Counted from the first letter of the stretch, positions 54,115 through 62,842 are shown. The stretch: 64,000 nt of DNA from Rathayibacter sp. VKM Ac-2760 (GCF_009834185.1 NZ_CP047173.1:62001-126000); one strand, 5' to 3'. Notes: generated from the letters alone by a model not told the origin. A program made the numbers and translations.

Positions 54115-54560
54115 CTGCCCCTCCGGCTCGCGGTCTGCGCTGCACGTCCGGCTCGCGGTTTCACCTCCGGCTCGTGGTTTCACCTCCGGCTCGTGGTCTC
54201 GGCCGGTTCCGGCGTGCCGGAGACGTTTCCGCGTGCCGAGTCCGGCGTCTGCCCACCTCCGGCTCGCAGTTCCACCTCCGGCTCGTGGTTTCGCGCGGTT
54301 CCGGCGTGCCGGAGGTGTTTCCGCGTGCCGAACGTGCCGTCCGCCCACCTCGGGCTCGCGGTTCGACCTCCGGCTCGCGGTTTCGCCCGGTTCCGGCGTG
54401 CCGGAGGTGTTTCCGCGTGCCGAACGTGCCGTCCGCCCACCTTGGGCTCGCGGTTTCACCTCCGGCTCGTGGTTTCGCCCGGTTCCGGCGTGCCGGAGGT
54501 GTTTCCGCGTGCCGAACCCGCCGTCCGCCCACCTCCGGCTCACAGAATCGCGTCCGGCAC
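54115..54560. repeat. Array of the same 92-bp intergenic repeat (locus 2)
   Basis: Units with CCGGCTCG at 54259, 54351, 54443 and 54535 are each exactly 92 bases apart, with a partial lead-in at about 54123-54250 where the CACCTCCGGCTCG word is repeated at shorter (19-base) intervals. Two units align without gaps to the units at 28149 and 28241 (shared words CGGCTCG, GGCGTGCCGGAGGTG, GCGTGCCGAA), so the two loci hold one family, 26 kb apart. The inverted words CACCTCCGGC and GCCGGAGGTG could fold each unit. No gene is contained. Confidence 0.9.
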
Positions 54561-54644
54561 GCGGAATCCCCCGATTCCAGCGAGCCGAGCGCGGTTCCGC
54601 GAGCCGGGGCCACGACCCGGGCCCCCGCGGTCAGACCCCCGACG

Positions 54645-54650
54645 TAGGCT
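54645..54650 (+). promoter_or_regulatory. Candidate near-leaderless -10 box of the M13 peptidase gene
   Basis: TAGGCT lies 7 bases before the ATG at 54658, so transcription would start at or next to the start codon, giving a leaderless mRNA. There is no ribosome-binding sequence before this ATG, which fits. Confidence 0.5.
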
Positions 54651-54657
54651 TACCGCC

Positions 54658-56622
54658 ATGACCTCGACGACGCCTCGCTCCGGTATCGACCTCCCCGAAC
54701 TCGACCCGGCGACGCGCCCGCAGGACGACCTCTACCGCCACGTCAACGGGCTGTGGATCGACCGCACCGAGATCCCGAGCGACAAGGCGCGCTACGGCTC
54801 CTTCCACGTGCTCCAGGAGGAGGCGGAGAAGGCGGTGCGCGACATCATCGTCGAGGCGCAGTCGGCCGCGAGCGGCACCGAGGCGCGGATGTTCGGCGAC
54901 CTCTACACCTCCTTCCTCGACGAGGCGCGCGCCGACGAGCTCGGCGCCGCGCCGATCGCCGACGACCTCGCGGCCGTGCAGCGCGTCGACTCGATCGCCG
55001 GGCTGCTGCGGGCGGTGGGCGACTTCGAGCGCGCAGGCGTCCCCGGCCTCTTCGGCCTCTTCGTCGACAACGACCCGGGTGACCCCGAGCGCTACCTCGT
55101 CTTCGTGAACCAGGGCGGCCTCGGGCTGCCCGACGAGAGCTACTACCGCGAGGAGGAGTTCGGCGCCGTCCGCGAGGCCTACCTCCCCTTCGTCGCGCGC
55201 ATGCTCGGATTCGCCGGCCTCGACGCCCCCGAGGCGCGCGCCGAGCGCATCGTCGCGCTCGAGACCGAGCTCGCCGCCGCGCACTGGGACAAGGTGCGCA
55301 GCCGCGACAGCCAGGCCACCTACAACCTCCGCTCCTGGGCCGAGGTCACCGAGCTCGCCGCCGGCATCGACCTCGACGTCTGGCTCACCGCGATGGGCGC
55401 TCCGGAGGGGGCGCTCGCCGAGGTCGTCGTGCGCCAGCCGAGCTTCCTCGAGGGCCTCGCCGGCCTGCTGACCGACGAGCGCCTCCCCGCCTGGCGCGAC
55501 TGGCTGTCCTGGCAGGTGATCCGCGGCGCCGCGGCCTACCTCTCCAGCGACTTCGTCGACGCCAACTTCGACTTCTACGGCCGCACCCTCACCGGCACCC
55601 CGCAGAAGCGCGAGCGCTGGAAGCGCGCGGTCTCGCTCGTCGAGGGCTCGCTGGGCGAGGCCGTCGGCCGCATCTACGTCGAGCGGCACTTCCCCGAGAC
55701 GGCGAAGGCCGCGATGGACGTCCTCGTCGCGAACCTGATCGAGGCCTACCGCCGCTCCATCGTCGACCTGGAGTGGATGGGGGCCGAGACCCGCGAGCGC
55801 GCGCTGGAGAAGCTCGCGAAGTTCACGCCCAAGATCGGCTACCCGGTCCGCTGGCGCGACTACTCCGCCCTCTCGATCGACCCGGCCGACCTGGTCGGCA
55901 ACGCCCGCCGCGTCGCCGCGTTCGAGTTCGACCGCGAGCTCGGCAAGATCGGCAAGCCGCTGGACCGCGACGAGTGGTTCATGACCCCGCAGACCATCAA
56001 CGCGTACTACAACCCCGGCTTCAACGAGATCGTCTTCCCCGCCGCGATCCTGCAGTTCCCGTTCTTCGACGAGTCGCGCGACTCCGCCGCCAACTACGGC
56101 GCGATCGGCGCGGTCATCGGTCACGAGATCGGCCACGGCTTCGACGACCAGGGCTCGCGCTTCGACGGCGACGGCCGCCTGACCGACTGGTGGACCGAGG
56201 ACGACCGCGCGGCGTTCGAGGAGCGGACGAAGGCGCTGATCGCGCAGTACGACGCCCTCGCCCCCGCGACGACGCCCGGCCACCACGTCAACGGCGCCCT
56301 CACCATCGGCGAGAACATCGGCGACCTCGGCGGGCTCGGCATCGCCTGGAAGGCCTACCTGCTCTCGCTCGACGGCGAGGAGTCGCCGGTGATCGACGGC
56401 CTGACCGGCGCGCAGCGCTTCTTCCTCTCCTGGGCGCAGGCCTGGCAGCAGAAGTCCCGTGACGAGGAGACGATCCGCCTGCTCGCGATCGATCCGCACT
56501 CCCCGTCGGAGTTCCGCTGCAACCAGATCGTCCGCAACCTGGACGAGTTCTACGCTACTTTTGACGTCTCCGAAGGCGACGCCCTCTGGCTCGCGCCGAG
56601 CGAGCGCGTCGCCATCTGGTAG
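54658..56622 (+). CDS. M13-family zinc metallopeptidase (PepO-like)
   Basis: The 654-residue protein starts PELDPATRPQDDLYRHVNGLW, the usual M13 opening. It has NAYYNPGFNEIVFPAAILQ, the zinc site H489-E490-I-G-H493 (VIGHEIGHGFDDQGS), the ENIGDLGG motif with the third zinc ligand, and the FRCNQIVRNLDEF end (normally ...FxVxGxxxN). No signal peptide or membrane helix is present, so it is probably cytosolic, as in many actinobacteria. M13 peptidases cut short peptides. ATG 54658 is chosen because the family homology and TAGGCT box both fit it. Confidence 0.93.
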   Translation: MTSTTPRSGIDLPELDPATRPQDDLYRHVNGLWIDRTEIPSDKARYGSFHVLQEEAEKAVRDIIVEAQSAASGTEARMFGDLYTSFLDEARADELGAAPIADDLAAVQRVDSIAGLLRAVGDFERAGVPGLFGLFVDNDPGDPERYLVFVNQGGLGLPDESYYREEEFGAVREAYLPFVARMLGFAGLDAPEARAERIVALETELAAAHWDKVRSRDSQATYNLRSWAEVTELAAGIDLDVWLTAMGAPEGALAEVVVRQPSFLEGLAGLLTDERLPAWRDWLSWQVIRGAAAYLSSDFVDANFDFYGRTLTGTPQKRERWKRAVSLVEGSLGEAVGRIYVERHFPETAKAAMDVLVANLIEAYRRSIVDLEWMGAETRERALEKLAKFTPKIGYPVRWRDYSALSIDPADLVGNARRVAAFEFDRELGKIGKPLDRDEWFMTPQTINAYYNPGFNEIVFPAAILQFPFFDESRDSAANYGAIGAVIGHEIGHGFDDQGSRFDGDGRLTDWWTEDDRAAFEERTKALIAQYDALAPATTPGHHVNGALTIGENIGDLGGLGIAWKAYLLSLDGEESPVIDGLTGAQRFFLSWAQAWQQKSRDEETIRLLAIDPHSPSEFRCNQIVRNLDEFYATFDVSEGDALWLAPSERVAIW

Positions 56623-56654
56623 CCGTCGACCGAGCCGTAGGGGGGGCCGAATCC

Positions 56655-57557
56655 GTGGTGATCCCCACCCACGAGACCCGCCGGGAGAGTCGCCGCGCCC
56701 GCCGCGGCCGGCACAAGGGCGAGCACGACCACGACGACTTCCAGCGCGGCTTCGACGCCCTTGGCCGGCTCGCGCTCGACGGCGTCGTGGTGTCGGCCTG
56801 CGCGGTCGATCTCGGCACCGGCCGCACACTGTTCGCCGTCGACGACTCCGTCTCGATGCCCACCGCCTCCGTCGGCACGATCGTGCTGCTGATCGAGGTC
56901 GCGGCCCGGCTCGCCACCGACCCGCAGGAGAACCTGCGGCTCGTCGATCGCACCGCCGCCGACGCCGTCACCGGGACGGGCATCTGGCAGCACCTGCAGA
57001 TCCCGTCGATGCCGATCGCCGACCTGGCCGCCCTCGTCGGCGCGACCAGCGACAACCTGGCGACGAACGTGCTCCTGCGCCGCGTCGGTCTCGACGCCGT
57101 CCGCGAGCGGGCCGAGGCCCTCGGCCTCTCCCGCACCGCGCTCCTCGACGTCGTCCGCGATGAGCGCGGCCCCGATGACGCCCCGCAGCTCTCGATCGGC
57201 TCGGCCCGCGAGCTGACCTGGCTGCTCGCGACGCTCGCGAACGGCGAGATCGTCGACTCCGCCGTCTCCTCCCGCGTGATCGGCTGGCTCTCGCTCAACA
57301 CCGACCTCTCGATGGTCGCCTCCGCCTTCGGCCTCGACGTGCTCTCGCACCGCCAGCCCGACCACGGCGTGCTGCTGGTCAACCGGACCGGCACGGACGT
57401 CGGCGTCCGCGCCGAGGTGGGCGTGCTCCGCGGCCCGCGCGCCGGCGTCTCCTACGCCGTGATCACGCAGTTCGACGACACGACCCTGCAGTACCGCCTC
57501 GCCGTCCTCGAGGGCATGCGCACCCTCGGCGTCGACCTCCTGGAGTACGTGCACTGA
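56655..57557 (+). CDS. Class A beta-lactamase-like serine hydrolase with altered active site
   Basis: The 300-residue protein has a class A beta-lactamase-like fold. MPTAS72VGT places the nucleophile Ser72 but has Thr75 where the catalytic lysine of SxxK should stand. TSDN is the SDN loop, and NRTGT has Arg in place of Lys in the KTG motif. Because the general-base lysine is missing, ordinary beta-lactam hydrolysis seems unlikely; a binding role, a changed substrate or another esterase-like activity is possible. An Arg/His-rich N-terminus shows no signal peptide. GTG 56655 follows GGGGGG. It lies 32 bases after the M13 peptidase and is probably co-transcribed. Confidence 0.82.
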   Translation: MVIPTHETRRESRRARRGRHKGEHDHDDFQRGFDALGRLALDGVVVSACAVDLGTGRTLFAVDDSVSMPTASVGTIVLLIEVAARLATDPQENLRLVDRTAADAVTGTGIWQHLQIPSMPIADLAALVGATSDNLATNVLLRRVGLDAVRERAEALGLSRTALLDVVRDERGPDDAPQLSIGSARELTWLLATLANGEIVDSAVSSRVIGWLSLNTDLSMVASAFGLDVLSHRQPDHGVLLVNRTGTDVGVRAEVGVLRGPRAGVSYAVITQFDDTTLQYRLAVLEGMRTLGVDLLEYVH

Positions 57558-57612
57558 CCGGTCCGCGGCGACGCGGCCGGCGCCCTGGGCGTCCGGCGCC
57601 GCGTCAAGGGTG

Positions 57613-57641
57613 TGACCGCGCTCGTACCCGCGACCTAGGCT
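57613..57641 (+). promoter_or_regulatory. Candidate promoter of the small acidic protein gene
   Basis: TGACCG (57613-57618) and TAGGCT (57636-57641) with 17 bases between repeat the architecture of the promoter at 668-696. They precede the ATG at 57686 by 44 bases. Confidence 0.45.
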
Positions 57642-57685
57642 GCCGGCAGCGGCGCCGCCTCCCGGGGTGCTGCGGAGAGGTCATC

Positions 57686-57919
57686 ATGAGCAGCTTCGGC
57701 TTCGACGCCCCCGAGGACGTCACCGACACCACCCACGCGGACGTCGACTCCCTGCCCGTCCCGCCGGAGGACCCGGCCGAGGTCGACGACGCGGAGGCGC
57801 CCGGCGAGGCCACCGGCGAGACACTCGACGAGGGCGCCGACGCCCGGCTCGCCGAGGACGCCCGCCTCGACGACGACCAGGACCCGCCGGAGCACCCCTT
57901 CGTCCCCTCGCCGAGCTGA
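57686..57919 (+). CDS. Small acidic hypothetical protein
   Basis: The 77-residue protein is rich in Asp, Glu, Pro and Ala (MSSFGFDAPEDV...), with no predicted fold, helix or signal peptide. It has a promoter-like region, a GGAGAGGTC ribosome-binding site and actinobacterial codon use, which make it a real gene. I cannot name a function; acidic disordered proteins of this size often bind metals or act as stress-related chaperone-like proteins, but nothing shows that here. It converges on an LLM oxidoreductase gene across a strong inverted repeat. Confidence 0.65.
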   Translation: MSSFGFDAPEDVTDTTHADVDSLPVPPEDPAEVDDAEAPGEATGETLDEGADARLAEDARLDDDQDPPEHPFVPSPS

Positions 57920-57943
57920 GTCAGGGCCGGTCGCGGCCCGATC

Positions 57944-58022
57944 GCGTGCACAACTGAGGTCAGATCCGTCAGATTCGGCGATTCTGCCCCGATCCGCCCC
58001 ATCCAGCCTCAGTTGTGCACGC
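57944..58022. terminator. 16-bp perfect inverted repeat between convergent genes
   Basis: GCGTGCACAACTGAGG (57944-57959) and CCTCAGTTGTGCACGC (58007-58022) pair perfectly across a 47-base spacer. They lie between the ends of the acidic-protein gene (57919) and the oxidoreductase gene (58033), so a bidirectional terminator is likely. The perfect long arms and large loop are also compatible with a small dispersed repeat. Confidence 0.7.
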
Positions 58023-58032
58023 CGACCCCGCG

Positions 58033-59400
58033 TCAGTCCCGGAACGCGCCGCGGTAGCGCGCCGCCGGGTGCCGCGGATTCAGCCGCGCCGAGCCGGTCA
58101 ACCGCTCGCGCAGGCCGCCCGCCGCGTACTCCGAGCGCGCCAGGCCGCGCGCCCGCAGCACCGGCATCACCTGGTCCACGAACTCGACGTAGCTGTCGGG
58201 CAGCGTCCAGTTCGCCAGATTGATGCCGTCCACGCCCGCGTCGCGCAGCTCCGAGAGCCGGTCGGCGATCTGCTCGGGCGTGCCGACGACGCGCTGGTGC
58301 CGGCCGACGGCCAGGCGGGCCAGGTCGGCGACGGTCGCGTCGCGGTCGGGCAGGAGCCGGATCATCGACTCGAGCGTGCTGCGGTTGCCGTTGGTGACGA
58401 TGTCGCGGAGCCGGGTCTCGGGCGGGAAGGGCTTCCCGTCCGCCTGGTCGACGCTGAGCCCCGCGTGCAGCAGGTGCGCGTCGACGCTCGTCGCCGCATC
58501 GATCTCGGCCTCGCGCTCGCGGGCCTCGCGCTCGGTGCTGCCGACGATCACGGAGAGCGGCGAGAAGAACACGACGTCGTCGCCGCGGCGCCCGGCCGCC
58601 TCGGTGAGGGCGCGGGTCGAGGCGATCAGCTCGCGGGTCTGCTCCGTCGTCGAGCCGCCGACGAACTGCGCCTCCGCGTGCCGGGCCGCGAAGGCGCGCC
58701 CGGCGGGGGAGGATCCGGCCTGGAACAGGAACGGCGTGCGCTGCGGCGACGGCGCCGAGAGGTGCGGCCCCTCCACCCGGTAGGTCTCCCCGACGTGGTC
58801 GATGCGGTGCACCGACTCCGGCCGCGAGTACGCGCCGCCCTTGTCGCGCACCGAGGCGTCGTCGTCCCACGACCCCTCCCACAGCTTGTAGACCACGTCG
58901 AGGTACTCCTCGGCCTGCGCGTAGCGGGCGTCGTGCTCGGTCAGGCGGTCGAGGCCGAAGTTGCGGGCCGCGTTCTCCTGGTAGCTGGTGACGATGTTCC
59001 AGGCGACCCGCCCCTTCGAGAGGTGGTCGAGCGTCGACATCCGCCGGGCGAACTCGAACGGGTGCGCCTGCAGGATCGAGCTGGTCATCGCGAGGCCGAG
59101 GTGCTCGGTCGAGCCGATCAGAGCGGCGAGCAGGATCGACGGGTCGTTGTTCGGCAGCTGCAGGCCCTCGCGCGCGTTCACCTCGAGCGAGGCGCCGACC
59201 GCGCCGTAGGTGCCGACGACGTCGGCGAAGAAGATCGCGTCGAACACCCCGCGCTCGAGCGTCTGCGCGACGTCGACCCAGAAGTCGAGGTCCTCGAACG
59301 AGCCCTGCCGCGCCTCCGGCCGCCGCCACTGCCCGTGGTGGATGTGCGAGGGCGTGTTCATCACGAACGCGTTGAAGAGCAGGGGGCGGGGGTCGGTCAT
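58033..59400 (-). CDS. LLM-class flavin-dependent monooxygenase (NtaA/DszA-like)
   Basis: The 455-residue protein has the TIM-barrel features of NtaA/SnaA/DszA enzymes: HHGQWRRPEA, DAIFFADVVGTYGA, EPFEFARRMSTLDHLSKGRVAWNIVTS (as HPFEFARRMSTLDHLS) and QAGSSPAGRAFAARHAE. Its length is that of this subgroup, which uses FMNH2 from a partner reductase to oxidise chelators or sulfur compounds. The ATG at 59400 is clear. It is followed in the same strand by no partner reductase in the window. Substrate is not evident. Confidence 0.88.
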   Translation of the reverse strand: MTDPRPLLFNAFVMNTPSHIHHGQWRRPEARQGSFEDLDFWVDVAQTLERGVFDAIFFADVVGTYGAVGASLEVNAREGLQLPNNDPSILLAALIGSTEHLGLAMTSSILQAHPFEFARRMSTLDHLSKGRVAWNIVTSYQENAARNFGLDRLTEHDARYAQAEEYLDVVYKLWEGSWDDDASVRDKGGAYSRPESVHRIDHVGETYRVEGPHLSAPSPQRTPFLFQAGSSPAGRAFAARHAEAQFVGGSTTEQTRELIASTRALTEAAGRRGDDVVFFSPLSVIVGSTEREAREREAEIDAATSVDAHLLHAGLSVDQADGKPFPPETRLRDIVTNGNRSTLESMIRLLPDRDATVADLARLAVGRHQRVVGTPEQIADRLSELRDAGVDGINLANWTLPDSYVEFVDQVMPVLRARGLARSEYAAGGLRERLTGSARLNPRHPAARYRGAFRD

Positions 59401-59502
59401 GCGGGCTGCTCCTGGGGTCGGGCGCGGTGCGGGTCGGCAGTGACGGGGTCGTGCGAGGCGATCGTACGGGCTCGCGTCGGGTGCGCGGCGCTCGATGACG
59501 GG

Positions 59503-59595
59503 GGTCTCGATACGCCGCCTGCGGCGCCTACTCGACCAGCATGCTTCCGCCCCTGCTGATCGAGTAGCCCGGCGCAGCCGGGCGTATCGAGATCC
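59503..59595. repeat. Inverted pair of REP-like palindromic elements (1)
   Basis: A left copy starting GGTCTCGATACGCC and ending CTACTCGACCAGC (59503-59540) faces a right copy starting GCTGATCGAGTAG and ending CGTATCGAGATCC (59555-59595). Each half contains a short internal GC palindrome. The pair resembles BIME-type elements found in Microbacteriaceae and lies between a monooxygenase gene and a transporter gene end. Confidence 0.8.
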
Positions 59596-59604
59596 AGCGC
59601 CGCC

Positions 59605-61275
59605 CTACTCCCGCCGCACCGCCCCCGGCCGCAGTCGCTGCGCCAGCCGCTTCAGCGGGTGCGCCGGCTCGCGCTCGGCCGGCTCCTCCACTTCCAGCCC
59701 GTAGAACGACCCGATGTCGCCGACGAAGGCGGCGCGGCGCGCGCGGTCGTACGCGCGGATCTCCCGCCGGAACGCGATCACCGTCGCGATGCACATCAGG
59801 ATCATCACCACGCTGAACGGCAGCGCCGAGAGGATCGCGGCCGTCTGCAGCGCGTCGAGCCCGCCCGCGATCAGCAGCGAGAGCGCGAGCAGCGCCGTCG
59901 CGAGCGCGAAGAAGATGCGGGTGCGGTTGCGCGGCTCCGCGTCGCCGCCGGTGGCGATCATCGACATCACCAGGGCGCCGGAGTCGGCGGAGGTGACGAA
60001 GAAGATGCCGATCAGGATGATCGCGCCGACCGTGAGCACCGAGCCCGCTGGCAGGCCCTGCAGCATCGAGAAGAGCGCCGCGTCGGTGCTGACCGAGCCG
60101 TCGGCGCCGACGAGCCCGCCGTCGCCGTAGAGCTCGCGGTAGAGGGCGGTGCCGCCGAGCACGCTGAACCAGAGGAACGTCATGATCGTCGGCACCAGGA
60201 GCACCCCGCCGACGAACTCGCGGACCGTGCGGCCCTTCGACACCCGGGCGATGAAGATGCCGACGAACGGCGCCCACGACATCCACCAGCCCCAGTAGAA
60301 CGTCGTCCAGGTCGCCTGCCAGGCCTCGCCCTCCTGGCCGGCGTAGGCGCTGACCGTGAAGGTGAGGCCGATGAAGTTCTGCAGGTAGTTGCCGAGCGAC
60401 TGCACGAACTCGCGCAGCAGGAACTGGGTCGGCCCCGCGACGAGCACGAACACCAGGAGCGCCGCGGCGAGCAGCAGGTTGCCGGTCGACAGCCACTTCA
60501 TCCCCTTGCCCACGCCCGAGACGAGCGAGAACACGGTGAGGGCGGTCACGATCGCGATCACGACGATCTGCACCGTGAGCGAGGAGTCGACGATGCCGCT
60601 CGACTCCAGGCCCGCCGAGATCTGCGTCACGCCGAGACCGAGCGAGGTCGCGACTCCGAACATCGTGCCCACGAGGGCGACGACGTCGATCGCGTTGCCC
60701 CAGCCGCCGCGCACGCGCCGGCCCAGCAGCGGCTCGAGCGCCCACCGGATCGACACCGGGCGCTTCCGCCGGTGGATCGCGTAGGCGAGGGCGAGCCCGA
60801 CCACCACGTAGATCGACCAGGCGTGCACGCCCCAGTGCAGGTAGGTCTGCGAGATCGCGCTCTGCGCGAGCTCCGTCGGCGTGCCGGTGACGCCGGGGCG
60901 CGGGGTGGCGAAGTGGGTGAGCGGCTCCGCGACGCCGTAGAAGACGAGGCCGATGCCCATCCCGGCCGCGAAGAGCAGCGAGATCCAGGAGAGCATCGAG
61001 AACTCCGGCTCGTCGTCGTCGGCGCCGAGCTTGATGTCGCCGAAGCGGCTGACGCCCATCCAGATCGCGAAGGCGACGAAGACCGCGGCGATCAGCACGT
61101 AGTACCAGCTGAAGGTGTTCACGACCGTGGTCTGCAGCGAGGCGAAGACCGCGGTCGCGACATCGGGGGCGAGGATCGCGAACGCGGCGATGGACAGGGT
61201 GAGGCCCGCGGCGGGCCAGAACACCCAGCGGGCGAGCGGCTGCGCCGTCTTCTCGGTGGTCTTCTGCTCGGGCAT
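59605..61275 (-). CDS. BCCT-family osmolyte transporter
   Basis: The 556-residue protein has twelve membrane helices of the LeuT-like BCCT fold. It includes MGIGLVFYGVAEP, the family's GxGxxx substrate helix, WGVHAWSIYVVVGLALAY, and the WW-containing TFYWGWWMSWAPFVGIFIARVSKGRTVREF stretch (in shortened form WWMSWAPFVG) that gives the aromatic cage for trimethylammonium groups. It probably imports glycine betaine, choline or carnitine with Na+ or H+. A C-terminal basic tail follows, which in BetP acts as an osmosensor. ATG 61275 starts the typical cytosolic N-terminus. Confidence 0.93.
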   Translation of the reverse strand: MPEQKTTEKTAQPLARWVFWPAAGLTLSIAAFAILAPDVATAVFASLQTTVVNTFSWYYVLIAAVFVAFAIWMGVSRFGDIKLGADDDEPEFSMLSWISLLFAAGMGIGLVFYGVAEPLTHFATPRPGVTGTPTELAQSAISQTYLHWGVHAWSIYVVVGLALAYAIHRRKRPVSIRWALEPLLGRRVRGGWGNAIDVVALVGTMFGVATSLGLGVTQISAGLESSGIVDSSLTVQIVVIAIVTALTVFSLVSGVGKGMKWLSTGNLLLAAALLVFVLVAGPTQFLLREFVQSLGNYLQNFIGLTFTVSAYAGQEGEAWQATWTTFYWGWWMSWAPFVGIFIARVSKGRTVREFVGGVLLVPTIMTFLWFSVLGGTALYRELYGDGGLVGADGSVSTDAALFSMLQGLPAGSVLTVGAIILIGIFFVTSADSGALVMSMIATGGDAEPRNRTRIFFALATALLALSLLIAGGLDALQTAAILSALPFSVVMILMCIATVIAFRREIRAYDRARRAAFVGDIGSFYGLEVEEPAEREPAHPLKRLAQRLRPGAVRRE

Positions 61276-61375
61276 GGGGGCCTCTCGTCGACGGCAAAAG
61301 CTCCACCGTACACGGGCGGTGCGGCGCGGCGCGGCGGCGGAGCGGGCTCCCGGCTCCGTGCGGCAGGCTGGAGCC

Positions 61376-62302
61376 GTGCAGTTCAGAGTCTTCACCGAAC
61401 CCCAGCAGGGCGCCAGCTACGAGGAGCTCCTCGCGGTCGCGCAGGCCACGCAAGCCCTCGGCTTCGACGGCTTCTTCCGCTCCGACCACTACCTCCGGAT
61501 GGGTGACGGCGACCCCGGCCCCGGCCCGACCGACGCGTGGACGACCCTCGCGGGCCTCGCGCGCGAGACGGAGCGGATCGCGCTCGGCACCCTGGTCTCC
61601 TCCGTCACCTACCGCCCGCCGGGGATCCTCGCGATCCAGGTCGCGCAGGTCGACGCGATGTCGGGCGGGCGCGTGGAGCTCGGCCTCGGCACCGGCTGGT
61701 TCGAGGAGGAGCACGCCGCCTACGGCATCGACTTCCCGCCGCGCCGCTTCGACCTGCTCGAGGAGCAGCTCGAGATCGTCACCGGCCTCTGGTCGACCCC
61801 GGTCGGCGAGCGCTACTCCTTCGCCGGCGAGCACTACACGCTGACCGATTCGCCGGCGCTGCCGAAGCCCGCGCGACTGCCGGTGCCGGTGATCGTCGGC
61901 GGAGGCGGGCAGAAGCGCACCCCGCGCCTCGCGGCCCGCTTCGCCAGCGAGTTCAACCTGCCGTTCGCGGAGTTCGACGCGATCCCCGGCGCGTTCGAGC
62001 GCGTCGACGAGGCGTGCCGGGCGATCGGCCGCGAGCCGTCCTCGCTCGTGCACTCGGTCGCGCTGATCGCGGTCGGCGGAGCGGACGAGGCGGAGTTCAC
62101 CCGCCGCGCCGCCGCCATCGGCCGCGAGCCGGCCGAGCTGCGCGAGCACGGCATCGCCGGCGGCGTCGACGAGACCGTCGACCGCCTCGAGTCCCTCCGC
62201 GCGGCCGGCGCCGAGCGCGTCTACCTCCAGTTCATGGACCTGCGCGACCTCGACCACCTCGACCACTTCGCCCGCGAGGTCCTGCCCCGCCTGTCGTCCT
62301 GA
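61376..62302 (+). CDS. LLM-class F420-dependent oxidoreductase
   Basis: The 308-residue protein matches F420-type luciferase-like reductases: MQFRVFTEPQQGASYEE, GFDGFFRSDHYL, LARETERIALGTLVSSVTYR, and ELGLGTGWFEEEHAAYGI, then PVIVGGGGQKRTPRLAARFA. The GTG at 61376 follows GCAGGCTGGAG. F420 use is a property of the subfamily, not shown here. It is divergent from the BCCT gene across a 100-base gap and ends before a REP pair. Substrate unknown. Confidence 0.88.
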   Translation: MQFRVFTEPQQGASYEELLAVAQATQALGFDGFFRSDHYLRMGDGDPGPGPTDAWTTLAGLARETERIALGTLVSSVTYRPPGILAIQVAQVDAMSGGRVELGLGTGWFEEEHAAYGIDFPPRRFDLLEEQLEIVTGLWSTPVGERYSFAGEHYTLTDSPALPKPARLPVPVIVGGGGQKRTPRLAARFASEFNLPFAEFDAIPGAFERVDEACRAIGREPSSLVHSVALIAVGGADEAEFTRRAAAIGREPAELREHGIAGGVDETVDRLESLRAAGAERVYLQFMDLRDLDHLDHFAREVLPRLSS

Positions 62303-62372
62303 GCCTGCCGATCGAGGAGCCCGCGGAGCGGGTCCTCCCTGCTGATCGTCAAGCTCGCGCGGCGCCCCCCAT

Positions 62373-62466
62373 GCTGATCGAGTAGCCCGCGCAGCGGGCG
62401 TATCGAGATCCACCGTTCTGCCGACGCCGGGTCTCGATACGCCGCCTCCGGCGGCTACTCGACCAG
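62373..62466. repeat. Inverted pair of REP-like palindromic elements (2)
   Basis: GCTGATCGAGTAG...CGTATCGAGATCC (62373-62411) faces GGTCTCGATACGCC...CTACTCGACCAGC (62430-62466), the same two elements as at 59.5 kb but in reversed order. A degenerate further copy (GCCGATCGAGGAGCCCGCGG) stands at about 62308-62335. The pair lies between the F420 oxidoreductase and clpS. Confidence 0.8.
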
Positions 62467-62520
62467 CGAGGAGGGCCGCTCCGCGGCCACTCGCCCGACA
62501 TGACGGCACCCGTCGCGACC

Positions 62521-62526
62521 TAGGCT
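62521..62526 (+). promoter_or_regulatory. Candidate near-leaderless -10 box of clpS
   Basis: TAGGCT ends seven bases before the ATG at 62533. The preceding GTCGCGACC matches the sequence before the TAGGCT box at 57636. No ribosome-binding sequence is seen, so a leaderless clpS transcript is likely. Confidence 0.5.
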
Positions 62527-62532
62527 GGAACG

Positions 62533-62823
62533 ATGGTGGACACGATCGAGCGCGCCGACGAGCGGCTGGACACCCGCTCGGCCGCCGAGGTGCCGTGGAT
62601 CGTCCTCGTCTGGGACGACCCGGTGAACCTGATGTCGTACGTCTCCTACGTCTTCCGCAGCTACTTCGGCTTCGGCCGCGCCGAGGCCGAGCGCCTGATG
62701 CTGCAGGTGCACACGGAGGGGCGCGCCGTGGTCGCGACCGGCAACCGCGAGGAGATGGAGCGGCACGTGGAGGCGATGCACGGCTACGGCCTGTGGGCGA
62801 CGCTGCAGAAGGCCGACGCGTGA
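62533..62823 (+). CDS. clpS: ATP-dependent Clp protease adaptor ClpS
   Basis: The 96-residue protein has the ClpS core: PWIVLVWDDPVNLMSYV, with the conserved DDxxN that contacts N-degron residues, followed by the helix FRSYFGFGRAEAERLMLQVH and the GRAVVATGNREEMERHVEAMHGYGL strand-helix. ClpS hands N-end-rule substrates to ClpAP or, in actinobacteria, ClpC1P. The following gene encodes a DUF2017 protein, a pairing seen in many actinobacteria. Confidence 0.95.
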   Translation: MVDTIERADERLDTRSAAEVPWIVLVWDDPVNLMSYVSYVFRSYFGFGRAEAERLMLQVHTEGRAVVATGNREEMERHVEAMHGYGLWATLQKADA

Positions 62824-62842
62824 GCGGCCGGGGGCGCCGCTG

